DNA of 34,639 bases. It comes from an uncultured Lactobacillaceae bacterium (GTDB lineage Bacteria; Bacillota; Bacilli; Lactobacillales; Lactobacillaceae). Position 1 is the first letter of the stretch. Every line of letters begins with the position of its first letter. The DNA lies in NCBI GenBank assembly GCA_945273735.1, contig CALYPJ010000011.1, forward strand, positions 1-34,639, written 5' to 3'. Below, piece after piece: positions 24,291 through 32,521 of the stretch. The position numbers and the translations under genes were made by a program. The notes under the pieces are model-generated. The model saw nothing but the letters and a program-made list of their open reading frames with translations, ran no database searches and was not told the DNA's origin.

Positions 24291-25088
24291 GTGGCAAAAT
24301 TTAAACATTTTTTAGTGGCAGCTCCTTATTATTTATGGATAGGGTTATTTGTAATTTTACCTATTGGATTAATTTTTATTTATTCTTTTCATGATCTTAA
24401 TGGTCATTTTACTTTAAATAATTATTTAAATTTTTTTAAAAACTCAACCTATTTATTAATGGCTTTTAATTCTCTTTGTTTTGCAATAATTATTACTTTT
24501 ATTTCTTTAATTGTGGCTTATCCAATTGCATGGATTATAAGCAAATTTCAGAATTCACGCGATTTTTTGATTTTACTGGTTATTATGCCAATGTGGATTA
24601 ATCTTTTATTAAAAACATATGCTTTTATTGGTATTTTCAGTCGCAATGGCACTTTGAATAATCTGCTAGCTAATTTGGGATTGGGTCGACATCAATTTTT
24701 GTTTACAGATATAGCATTTATTTTAGTTGCTGTTTATGATCAATTACCATTTATGATTTTACCAATTTATAATTCAGTTATAGCTATTAATCATTCATTA
24801 ATTAATGCAAGCTATGATTTAGGAGCTTCTAAAACTCAAACATTTTGGCGGATTATTGTTCCTTTAACTTTACCCGGAATAAAATCAGGAGTTCAAGCCA
24901 TTTTTATTCCTTCTTTGTCTTTGTTTATGATTACGCGTTTAATTGGTGGTAACAGAGTTATTACATTAGGTACAGCTATTGAAGAACATTTTTTAAGTAC
25001 AATGAATTGGGGAATGGGATCAACTATTGGAGTTATTCTAATTATTGCCATGATTTTAATTATGTTATTAACTAAGGAATCAAAATAA
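24291..25088 (+). CDS. potB: spermidine/putrescine ABC transporter permease PotB
   Basis: A 265-residue membrane protein with six helices and the permease coupling motif N-A-S-Y-D-L-G-A-S-K-T-Q-T-F-W-R-I-I-V-P (EAA loop) that docks on PotA. The start is GTG, 9 bases after GAGG. Its stop overlaps the potC ATG (TAATG). Confidence 0.94.
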   Translation: MAKFKHFLVAAPYYLWIGLFVILPIGLIFIYSFHDLNGHFTLNNYLNFFKNSTYLLMAFNSLCFAIIITFISLIVAYPIAWIISKFQNSRDFLILLVIMPMWINLLLKTYAFIGIFSRNGTLNNLLANLGLGRHQFLFTDIAFILVAVYDQLPFMILPIYNSVIAINHSLINASYDLGASKTQTFWRIIVPLTLPGIKSGVQAIFIPSLSLFMITRLIGGNRVITLGTAIEEHFLSTMNWGMGSTIGVILIIAMILIMLLTKESK

Positions 25089-25876
25089 TGAGTAAATTTA
25101 AAAATTGCTTTTTCTTATTTTTTATTTTTTTGATTTTATATCTTCCTATTTTTTATTTAATTTATTATTCTTTTTCCAGTGGCAATAATATTGCTAAATT
25201 TGAAAACTTTTCTTGGCAACATTATTTAAATTTATTTGCTGATCGTCGTTTGATTGGAATTGTTTTAAATACCATTTTAATCGCTTTAATTTCTGCAACG
25301 ATTGCTACTGCTATTGGTACTTTTGGAGCCATTTATCTTAATGATTTAACACGTCCATGGGTAAAAAATCTCATTTTGACTTTAAATAATATTTTAATAG
25401 TTTCTCCTGATGTTATTATTGGTGCTTCTTTTTTGATTCTTTATTCAGCTATAAAACTTCATTTAGGATTTTGGTCAGTTTTAATTAGTCATATTGCTTT
25501 TAGTATACCAATCGTTGTTTTAATGGTTTTGCCTAAATTAAAAGAATTAACACGCTCATATATTGATGCAGCTTATGATTTAGGGGCATCTTCACAGCAA
25601 GTTTTAACTAGGGTTATCCTACCATTTATAAGCTCGGGTATTTTTTCGGGCTTTTTTATGGCTTTAACTTATTCATTAGATGATTTTGCAGTTACGTTTT
25701 TTGTAACCGGAAATGGATTTTCAACTTTATCTGTTGAAATATATGCGATGGCTCGTCGAGGAATTAGTTTAGAAATTAATGCATTAACTGGAATTATCTT
25801 TTTTATTATTTCTATAGCAATGGTATTTTATTATTTTGGGTCGCAACGAGATAAAAAGCAAAAAAAGGTCAATTAG
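25088..25876 (+). CDS. potC: spermidine/putrescine ABC transporter permease PotC
   Basis: The second permease, 262 residues and six helices, has the EAA loop D-A-A-Y-D-L-G-A-S-S-Q-Q-V-L-T-R-V-I-L-P and the PotC-like S-L-D-D-F-A-V-T-F-F segment. It begins one base into the potB stop and ends 2 bases before potD. The operon order potA-B-C-D is standard. Confidence 0.94.
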   Translation: MSKFKNCFFLFFIFLILYLPIFYLIYYSFSSGNNIAKFENFSWQHYLNLFADRRLIGIVLNTILIALISATIATAIGTFGAIYLNDLTRPWVKNLILTLNNILIVSPDVIIGASFLILYSAIKLHLGFWSVLISHIAFSIPIVVLMVLPKLKELTRSYIDAAYDLGASSQQVLTRVILPFISSGIFSGFFMALTYSLDDFAVTFFVTGNGFSTLSVEIYAMARRGISLEINALTGIIFFIISIAMVFYYFGSQRDKKQKKVN

Positions 25877-25878
25877 TA

Positions 25879-26958
25879 ATGAAAAAATTAGGAAGTGCAT
25901 TATTAGGTATTATTGTTCTTTGTAGTTTATTATGCATTTTTAACTTTAATTTAAATCGAAACACATCTGGTGCTCGAGAAAAAGAAAAAGTTTTGAACCT
26001 TTTCAATTGGGGTGATTATATTGACCCTTCTTTGATCAAAAAATTTGAACGTCAAACTGGTTACAGAGTTACAATTCAAACTTTTGATAGTAATGAATCA
26101 ATGATTGAAAAAATCCGTCAGGGCGGTACTACTTATGATTTAACAATGCCTTCAGAATATATGGTTGAAAAAATGAGAAAAATGAATTTGCTCAAACCAA
26201 TCAATCATCGAAAAATTAGAAATTTAAATCAAATTGATCCGTTATTTTTAAATCAGAGTTTTGACCCTAAAAATCGATATTCACTTCCATATTTTTGGGG
26301 AACTTTAGGAATCATTTATAATGACAAATTTATAAAACCTAATTCAATAAAACATTGGAAAGATTTGTGGTCATCTAAATATAAAAATGCTATTCTTTTA
26401 ATTGATAGTGTTAGAGATGTTTTTGCTATTTCGCTAATTTCTCAGAACCAATCGATTAACACCACTAATTTGAATATTTTACATCAAGCAGAAGAAAAAT
26501 TAGTTAAACTTACTCCTAATATTAAAGCTATTGTTGCTGATGAAATTAAAATGTATATGGAGCAAGAGGAGGGTTATTTAGCGGTAGATTGGTCAGGTGA
26601 AGCGGCAGAAATGATCAGTGTTAATCCACATTTACACTATTTTGTACCCGAAGAAGGAAGTAACTTGTGGATTGATAGTTTTGTTATTCCAAGGACAGCT
26701 AAACATTTTGATGCGATTTATAAATTTTTAAATTTTATGAGTGAACCAGAAAATGCTGCACAGAATGCTAAGTATGTTGGCTATTCAACGCCAAATCGTG
26801 GGGCTAAAAAAATATTACCCCAAAGAGTAGTTCAACAGCGGGCTTTTTATCCCTCAGATCAGACAATGAATCATCTTGCAACTTATCGAGATTTGGGAGC
26901 AAAAATTGTAGAGGAATATAATGACCTTTATTTAGAGTTTAAAATGGCACGTCAATAA
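25879..26958 (+). CDS. potD: spermidine/putrescine-binding protein PotD
   Basis: A 359-residue periplasmic-type binding protein. The mature part begins near K-V-L-N-L-F-N-W-G-D-Y-I-D-P and keeps the polyamine-site features T-F-D-S-N-E-S, M-P-S-E-Y-M, and L-A-V-D-W-S-G-E-A. The N-terminal hydrophobic helix (about 5-24) has cysteines at 15 and 19 but no clear lipobox (L-x-G/A-C), so it is probably membrane-anchored by an uncleaved helix. It sits 15 bases before the likely cdaA start. Confidence 0.93.
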   Translation: MKKLGSALLGIIVLCSLLCIFNFNLNRNTSGAREKEKVLNLFNWGDYIDPSLIKKFERQTGYRVTIQTFDSNESMIEKIRQGGTTYDLTMPSEYMVEKMRKMNLLKPINHRKIRNLNQIDPLFLNQSFDPKNRYSLPYFWGTLGIIYNDKFIKPNSIKHWKDLWSSKYKNAILLIDSVRDVFAISLISQNQSINTTNLNILHQAEEKLVKLTPNIKAIVADEIKMYMEQEEGYLAVDWSGEAAEMISVNPHLHYFVPEEGSNLWIDSFVIPRTAKHFDAIYKFLNFMSEPENAAQNAKYVGYSTPNRGAKKILPQRVVQQRAFYPSDQTMNHLATYRDLGAKIVEEYNDLYLEFKMARQ

Positions 26959-26959
26959 C

Positions 26960-26965
26960 AGGGGG
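26960..26965 (+). promoter_or_regulatory. ribosome binding site deciding the cdaA start
   Basis: AGGGGG lies two bases after the potD stop and 8 bases before the ATA at 26974. No ATG, GTG or TTG is in frame until TTG 27028, which has no ribosome site. Confidence 0.65.
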
Positions 26966-26973
26966 TCGGGAAA

Positions 26974-27822
26974 ATAGATTTAACAAAATTTTTCTCATTA
27001 TCAACATTATCCAATATTATTGATATTTTGATTGTTTGGTATCTTTTTTATTGGTTAATTTTAATGATTCGTGGAACTAAAGCAACTCAATTGTTGCGAG
27101 GGATTGCTTTTATTATTGTGGTTAAATTAATCAGTTGGTATTTTAATTTTAAGACACTTAATTATATCAGTGATCAGGTAATCAATTGGGCCGTTGTTGT
27201 TTTAGTAGTTATATTTCAACCAGAAATTAGACGAGGTCTTGAACAGATTGGGCGCGGTTCCGTATTTGCTCCTTCAAATGTAAAAGAATTAGCTATAAAG
27301 AAACAAATTGATGAAATTGATACTGCGCTTCAATATATGGCAAAGCGTCGAATAGGAGCTTTAATTACTCTTCAAGGAACTACCGGTTTGGAAGAATACA
27401 TTGAAACTGGTATTCCTTTAGATGCAGTAATTACAAGCGGATTGTTAATTAATATTTTTATTCCTAATACACCATTACATGATGGAGCAGTGATTATTCA
27501 AGGGAATCGGGTTGCTGCTGCTGCAGCATTTTTACCTTTATCTGACAATCCTGATATTCCCAAAATGTATGGAACACGTCATCGAGCAGCTGTAGGAATT
27601 AGTGAAGTTACAGATGCTTTAACGATTATTGTTTCAGAAGAAACAGGGGGGATATCTTTCACTAAAAATGGTAAGTTAATTACAGGTATGACTCATGATG
27701 AATATCGAGATTTCCTTTATAAAGAATTAGGACCTAAGGAAAATAAGCAAAAATCATTTTTGCAAAAACTTCAATCTCATTTTCATCAAAATTCGCGACG
27801 GAATTCAGGTGAAAATAAATGA
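26974..27822 (+). CDS. cdaA: diadenylate cyclase CdaA, apparent AUA start
   Basis: CdaA makes cyclic di-AMP from two ATP and is membrane-bound. From the ATA at 26974 the protein has 282 residues and begins I-D-L-T-K-F-F-S-L-S-T-L-S-N-I-I-D-I-L-I-V-W-Y, which aligns with the usual CdaA N-terminus and first helix. The first ordinary start (TTG 27028) would cut into that helix and lacks a ribosome site, whereas AGGGGG lies 8 bases before the ATA. Three membrane helices precede a DAC domain with D-G-A (170-172) and R-H-R (202-204), both catalytic and intact. The end overlaps cdaR (ATGA). Confidence 0.9.
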   Translation: MDLTKFFSLSTLSNIIDILIVWYLFYWLILMIRGTKATQLLRGIAFIIVVKLISWYFNFKTLNYISDQVINWAVVVLVVIFQPEIRRGLEQIGRGSVFAPSNVKELAIKKQIDEIDTALQYMAKRRIGALITLQGTTGLEEYIETGIPLDAVITSGLLINIFIPNTPLHDGAVIIQGNRVAAAAAFLPLSDNPDIPKMYGTRHRAAVGISEVTDALTIIVSEETGGISFTKNGKLITGMTHDEYRDFLYKELGPKENKQKSFLQKLQSHFHQNSRRNSGENK

Positions 27823-28799
27823 ATCCGGAAAAAGTGGACTTAAAAACGAAAATTATTTCATTATTTGCAGCTTTTTTTGTTGCTTTGTTTTTATTTATTT
27901 ATGTTCAGAACCAAGAATCTAAAAATGTAACTAACTCTGATAATAATAAGCAAGAACAATTAACTGCAACTAAGATCACTAAAGTTAAAGTGCCTTTACA
28001 GTTAAATGGAAATACCGATAAATATTTTATTACGGGGTATCCTCAAAAAGTAAAAGTTAGATTAGTTGGCCCTACAGCCTTAGTAACAGCAACTGCTAAT
28101 ACTTTAAATTTTCGTGTAATTGCCGATATTGAAAACCGATCTACGGGTATTCATAAGATTACTCTTAAGGAAGAAGGGATTAATAAATCTATTCATTACG
28201 AAATTATTCCATCGCAAGTAACTATTAATATTCAAGTTCGAAAAAATCGCAAAATGGCAATTCAAACGGATTATAACAATGATAGTATTGCTTCAGGTTA
28301 TGAAGCGGGACAACCAATCTTAAGTCAAGATACAGCGGAAGTCACTAGTGCTAAATCCGAAATTGAAAAAATCAATAAAATTGTAGCAAAGGTAAATTTA
28401 GTAAATGATACTAAAAAAACTTTTAACCAGGATGTTATCGTTCAACCTTTAGATGTTAATGGAAATATTGTTAATGCTATTGTAAATCCAGAAGTAGTAC
28501 ATGTTCGTTTACCAATAAAAGTTTTACCACATAAAAAAGTTAAAATTAAATTTACTCAGGATGGTGCTGGAGTAAGTGGTAAAAGCTATACTTTTAAGTC
28601 TAATATTAGCGAATTGACAATTTATGGTAAAAAAGAAGTAATTGATCGCATAGGTACTTTAGCTGTACCTGTTGTAGTTGATGGCGTATCTAAAAATGTT
28701 CAACGAATAATTGAACTGCCAGAAAAAGATGGTATTAGTAAATATGGTAAGCAATCAATACCTGTTGATATTATAGTAAAAAATACAAATAAAAAGTGA
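27819..28799 (+). CDS. cdaR: CdaA regulator CdaR (YbbR domains)
   Basis: A 326-residue protein with one N-terminal membrane helix (about 12-26) and an extracellular part built of repeated YbbR domains, seen as recurring V-x-V-R-L and I-P-V-x-V strands. In B. subtilis and relatives it binds and tunes CdaA. It overlaps cdaA by four bases and lies 7 bases before glmM, the conserved cdaA-cdaR-glmM order. YbbR repeat boundaries are hard to fix by eye; there seem to be three or four. Confidence 0.9.
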   Translation: MNPEKVDLKTKIISLFAAFFVALFLFIYVQNQESKNVTNSDNNKQEQLTATKITKVKVPLQLNGNTDKYFITGYPQKVKVRLVGPTALVTATANTLNFRVIADIENRSTGIHKITLKEEGINKSIHYEIIPSQVTINIQVRKNRKMAIQTDYNNDSIASGYEAGQPILSQDTAEVTSAKSEIEKINKIVAKVNLVNDTKKTFNQDVIVQPLDVNGNIVNAIVNPEVVHVRLPIKVLPHKKVKIKFTQDGAGVSGKSYTFKSNISELTIYGKKEVIDRIGTLAVPVVVDGVSKNVQRIIELPEKDGISKYGKQSIPVDIIVKNTNKK

Positions 28800-28806
28800 G
28801 GAAAAA

Positions 28807-30150
28807 ATGACAAAATATTTTGGAACAGATGGTGTAAGAGGAGTTGCAAATCAAAGCTTAAAACCAGAAATGGCTTTTAAACTTGGACGTTGTGGTGGTT
28901 ATGTATTAACAAAGGGTAATACTGAGTATGCTAAAGTTGTAGTAGCGCGAGACACACGTGCATCAGGGGAAATGTTAATTTCAGCGTTGATTTCAGGACT
29001 TTTATCTGTAGGAGTTGATGTCGAAAATGTTGGAGTAATTACTACTCCTGCTTTAGCATATTTGATAAAGCAATTTAATTTATCTTCTGGAATTATGATT
29101 TCTGCTTCTCATAACCCAGCGGAGGATAATGGCATTAAATTCTTTGGAAGTGATGGAAATAAACTTTCTGATCAAAAAGAAGAGGAGATTGAAGCTTTAA
29201 TTGATGATTCAAAAGATAAACTACCTCGACCTAGTGCTAGGGGTTTGGGAAAAATGATAAATTTTTCTGAAGCTTTAAATAGTTACATAAATTTTTTGAA
29301 AGCAAATTCCATTGATTATAATAATAAATTAAATATTGTTTTAGACACGGCTAATGGAGCAGCTAGTAAAGTAGCACCATCACTTTTAGCACAATTAAAT
29401 CTTCAATATAAAGTTATATCTAATCATCCAAATGGAATTAATATAAATGATCATGTTGGTTCAACTCATCCAGAAAAATTAATTCAAGCCGTTAAATCAC
29501 AACATTTTGATGCCGGTTTTGCTGTTGATGGTGATGCTGATCGCTGTATTGCTATTGATGAATTTGGAAATATTGTTGATGGCGACAAAATTATGTTTAT
29601 AATTGGCGAATATTTCAAAGAAAAAGGTGAATTAGCCGCAGATACAGTTGTAACTACAATAATGAGTAATATTGGTTTGCTTAAAGCTTTCAAAAAAGTT
29701 GGGATTAAATATCAAGTAACTAAAGTTGGAGATCGCTACGTTAGTGAAAACATGAGTAAAAATGGGTTTGTTTTAGGTGGAGAACAATCAGGACATGTTA
29801 TTTTAAAAAATTATCATAATACTGGTGATGGATTACTTACAATGATTATGTTGCTAAATATTATGGCTGAAAAAAATAAAAGTTTAAGTCAATTGGCTGC
29901 TCCAGTGAAAACTTATCCACAAAAATTAATAAATATCCCAGTAAAAGATAAAAATTCTTGGAGTAACTCACAAGTTTTACAGAAAAAAATAAAAGAAATA
30001 GAAAGTGAATTAGGTGATGATGGTCGGGTTGTAATTCGACCTAGTGGAACTGAAAATTTACTGCGAGTTATGGTTGAAGCACCAACTGATGATGCTGTTA
30101 ATAAATATACCGATCAGCTAGCTAATGTTGTTCAACAAGAGTTAAACTAA
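28807..30150 (+). CDS. glmM: phosphoglucosamine mutase
   Basis: A 447-residue enzyme that converts glucosamine-6-phosphate to glucosamine-1-phosphate on the way to UDP-GlcNAc. The phosphoserine motif is S-A-S-H-N-P (catalytic Ser101), the metal loop is D-G-D-A-D-R-C, the sugar loop G-G-E-Q-S-G-H and the phosphate-binding R-P-S-G-T-E. In other bacteria GlmM also restrains CdaA by direct contact, which fits the operon. The ATG follows GAGGAAAAA. Confidence 0.96.
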   Translation: MTKYFGTDGVRGVANQSLKPEMAFKLGRCGGYVLTKGNTEYAKVVVARDTRASGEMLISALISGLLSVGVDVENVGVITTPALAYLIKQFNLSSGIMISASHNPAEDNGIKFFGSDGNKLSDQKEEEIEALIDDSKDKLPRPSARGLGKMINFSEALNSYINFLKANSIDYNNKLNIVLDTANGAASKVAPSLLAQLNLQYKVISNHPNGININDHVGSTHPEKLIQAVKSQHFDAGFAVDGDADRCIAIDEFGNIVDGDKIMFIIGEYFKEKGELAADTVVTTIMSNIGLLKAFKKVGIKYQVTKVGDRYVSENMSKNGFVLGGEQSGHVILKNYHNTGDGLLTMIMLLNIMAEKNKSLSQLAAPVKTYPQKLINIPVKDKNSWSNSQVLQKKIKEIESELGDDGRVVIRPSGTENLLRVMVEAPTDDAVNKYTDQLANVVQQELN

Positions 30151-30157
30151 ATTAAAA

Positions 30158-30796
30158 ATGTATTTAGTTGGTGGACTTTATCATTTTTTATATCAGCATG
30201 GCGGCTACAGGTTTATTAATTTTGGAATAATTCGTCTGGGCTTTTTAGCTTTAGATAAAACTATAATTTACTTTATAATTTATCTAATTTTTCGAATTCT
30301 ATTTAATTTGTTTATGCGGAAAAAAAGAATTTCATTTAAAAGAGAAGTTCTTTTTGATTTTTTTATTTTTTATTTAGTTTTTGTTTTATTTTTTACAATT
30401 TTTCGTAAACAATATTGGCCTTGGCAAATTCAATTTGATTTTCGGCGCCCTATAAATGAGGTTAATTGGGTTCCTTTTGTTGAAACTTTAAAAATGAAAA
30501 ATGGGATAACCAAGACAGCTTTAATTTACAATTGTTTGGGAAATATCATTTTATTTGTTCCTTGCGGTATTTTGTTATGTGCCATTAAAAAGAAAAATTA
30601 TGCTAGAAAAATAATTACCTTTTTTGAAGGTTTTATTTTTTCAATTTTAATAGAAACTGCTCAATTTGTGATTCATTCAGGTCAAGCGGATATTGATGAT
30701 GTAATCTTTAATACAATTGGTTTGATTTGCGGTATAGGAATTTATCATTTTATTTTTGAAAAAAAAATACGAAAACATCATAGAAAAAGGAGTTAG
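30158..30796 (+). CDS. VanZ family membrane protein
   Basis: A 212-residue protein with about five membrane segments. The segment N-W-V-P-F-V-E-T-L, N-C-L-G-N-I-I-L-F-V-P-C-G-I-L-L and I-E-T-A-Q-F-V-I-H-S-G-Q-A-D-I-D-D-V-I-F-N-T-I-G are the VanZ hallmarks. VanZ of enterococci gives low teicoplanin resistance, but most homologues have unknown roles, so no resistance should be inferred. No ribosome site is seen before the ATG, which lies 7 bases after the glmM stop. Confidence 0.85.
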   Translation: MYLVGGLYHFLYQHGGYRFINFGIIRLGFLALDKTIIYFIIYLIFRILFNLFMRKKRISFKREVLFDFFIFYLVFVLFFTIFRKQYWPWQIQFDFRRPINEVNWVPFVETLKMKNGITKTALIYNCLGNIILFVPCGILLCAIKKKNYARKIITFFEGFIFSILIETAQFVIHSGQADIDDVIFNTIGLICGIGIYHFIFEKKIRKHHRKRS

Positions 30797-30802
30797 TTTA
30801 TA

Positions 30803-31660
30803 ATGAATATTGGCTTTATTGGTACTGGAGTGATGGGTACCGGGATGATTAATAATTTATTAAAAGCAAATTTTTCTGTTACGGTTTATAATCGTACAAA
30901 AAAACATGCAACGAATGTATTAGAAAATGGTGCTAAGTGGGCAGATAGTCCTAAAGAAGTTGCTCAAAAAAGCGATTTAGTTATTACTATTGTAGGATTT
31001 CCTAAAGATGTGAGGGAAGTTTATTATAGTGATAAAGGCATTTTTGCCGGAATTCATTCTAATATGATTCTTGTTGATATGACTACCAGCACACCAAAAT
31101 TAGCTCAAGAAATTGCTAAAACTGCTGAGCAAAAAGGTATTGCGGCTTTAGATGCACCAGTTTCTGGTGGTGATATTGGAGCTAAAAATGGGACCCTAAC
31201 AATAATGGTTGGTGGTAAGAGTAATGATTTTGAACGTGCTAAACCAATTTTATCAGTTATGGGAAACTCTATAAAATTATTTGGTTCTAATGGACAAGGT
31301 CAAAATGCTAAAATGGCTAATCAGATTATGATTGCTGGAACAATGACTGGAATGACGGAATCGTTGCTTTATGCTCAAAAGGCTGGTTTAGATTTAAACT
31401 TCTTAATTGATATGATTAAGGGTGGTTCAGCTCAAAATTGGAGTATGACAAACTATGGTCCAAGAATCTTACAGAATGATTTTGCCCCTGGATTTGCTGC
31501 AAAACATTTTTTAAAAGATTTAAGAATTGCTTTATCTACTGCAAAAGAAATGGGACTTAATTTACCTGCCACACAGGAAGCTGAAAAATTATATAAAAAA
31601 ATGGTTGAAGTAAATAATTTGGGTAATTTAGGAACTCAAGGATTGATTAAAATTTATTAA
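30803..31660 (+). CDS. NAD(P)-dependent beta-hydroxyacid dehydrogenase family protein
   Basis: The product has 285 residues. It has an N-terminal dinucleotide fold G-F-I-G-T-G-V-M-G (4-12), the substrate motif D-A-P-V-S-G-G and the catalytic lysine segment N-A-K-M-A-N-Q, the family of 3-hydroxyisobutyrate and tartronate semialdehyde reductases. The substrate is unknown. It begins 6 bases after the VanZ-like gene behind AAAGGAG, and ends at a terminator shared in both directions with the beta-phosphoglucomutase gene. Confidence 0.88.
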   Translation: MNIGFIGTGVMGTGMINNLLKANFSVTVYNRTKKHATNVLENGAKWADSPKEVAQKSDLVITIVGFPKDVREVYYSDKGIFAGIHSNMILVDMTTSTPKLAQEIAKTAEQKGIAALDAPVSGGDIGAKNGTLTIMVGGKSNDFERAKPILSVMGNSIKLFGSNGQGQNAKMANQIMIAGTMTGMTESLLYAQKAGLDLNFLIDMIKGGSAQNWSMTNYGPRILQNDFAPGFAAKHFLKDLRIALSTAKEMGLNLPATQEAEKLYKKMVEVNNLGNLGTQGLIKIY

Positions 31661-31674
31661 TAAAATAAAGTTAG

Positions 31675-31708
31675 AAAAAAAGCAATCTAATTTTAGATTA
31701 CTTTTTTT
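31675..31708. terminator. bidirectional terminator between the dehydrogenase and pgmB
   Basis: AATCTAA (31684-31690) and TTAGATT (31693-31699) form a stem bounded by seven A on the left and seven T on the right, so it can end transcripts from either strand. The two genes are convergent. Confidence 0.85.
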
Positions 31709-31714
31709 ATTTGA

Positions 31715-32389
31715 CTAAATATTCATTTTTTCAGCAATTGCATCTAAGGTAACAGCTTGAGTATTAGGAAAAATTAAATCGGCTTCTGATAGGGTTTGTG
31801 AATTTCCAATCCCTAAGGATGTTTCATTTGCTTCATTAATTGAAGTAATTCCTGCTGCTGCATCTTCTAAACCAATAACCTGTTCGGGAGGTAGGTTCAT
31901 AATTTGAGCAGCTTTTATATAAATTTCTGGATCAGGTTTACCTTTTTTTAAAGTAGCTGGATCGACCCTTCCAACAAAAGCTTCAGTTAATCCTAAACGC
32001 TCCATTATTACAGGGGCATTTAAAGATACAGAAGCTAAGCTTAATAAGTAATGTTGCTTTTGCATACTTTTAATTAAATCAGCAATTCCTGGCAATATAT
32101 CATTAGGAGTCAACGACTTAATTAATTCAATATAATTTTCATTTTTTTGAGCAGCTAGCTTTACTTTTTCCTCAGAAGAATATTCATTCTCATGATTTCC
32201 GGCTTTTAGAATCATTTCTAAACTATCCATGCGGCTAATTCCTTTTAAAGAATCAGCTAATTGTGGAGTCCATTTAGTTCCAACTTGATTAGCAATCTTT
32301 TGCCAAGCTTGTGCATGATATTTAGCGGTATCAGTGATTACACCATCTAAGTCAAAAGCAAAACCCTTAATTTCATTAAATTTAACCAT
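31715..32389 (-). CDS. pgmB: beta-phosphoglucomutase
   Basis: A 224-residue HAD-superfamily enzyme, the usual length, that interconverts beta-glucose-1-phosphate and glucose-6-phosphate in maltose or trehalose breakdown. The nucleophile motif is F-D-L-D-G-V-I-T-D (Asp13, Asp15), with a cap domain that holds the substrate-orienting R and K residues, and the C-terminal G-L-E-D-A-A-A-G motif binds magnesium. I chose ATG 32389, 7 bases after AGGA; an upstream in-frame ATG at 32488 would add a 33-residue tail unlike the family and overlap the pgi promoter region. It is divergent from pgi. Confidence 0.93.
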   Translation of the reverse strand: MVKFNEIKGFAFDLDGVITDTAKYHAQAWQKIANQVGTKWTPQLADSLKGISRMDSLEMILKAGNHENEYSSEEKVKLAAQKNENYIELIKSLTPNDILPGIADLIKSMQKQHYLLSLASVSLNAPVIMERLGLTEAFVGRVDPATLKKGKPDPEIYIKAAQIMNLPPEQVIGLEDAAAGITSINEANETSLGIGNSQTLSEADLIFPNTQAVTLDAIAEKMNI

Positions 32390-32521
32390 TATTAAGTCCT
32401 TTTCTTTGTTTTGATCTTTAACAATTTTAGACTTAATATCGTTATGTTTCAAATATTTAAGAATAATCGTGGTAGAATGATAAAGCAAGATTTAATTTAA
32501 AATATGGAGATATTATTAATA

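Noticed and set aside
27028-27822. cdaA starting at TTG 27028
   Set aside because: No ribosome site, and it would remove the conserved N-terminus and part of the first membrane helix.
30158-30796. VanZ-like gene as a glycopeptide resistance determinant
   Set aside because: Most VanZ-family proteins lie outside van clusters and there is no van operon here.
31715-32488. pgmB extended to the ATG at 32488
   Set aside because: The added 33 residues are unlike the family and an AGGA site clearly marks ATG 32389.
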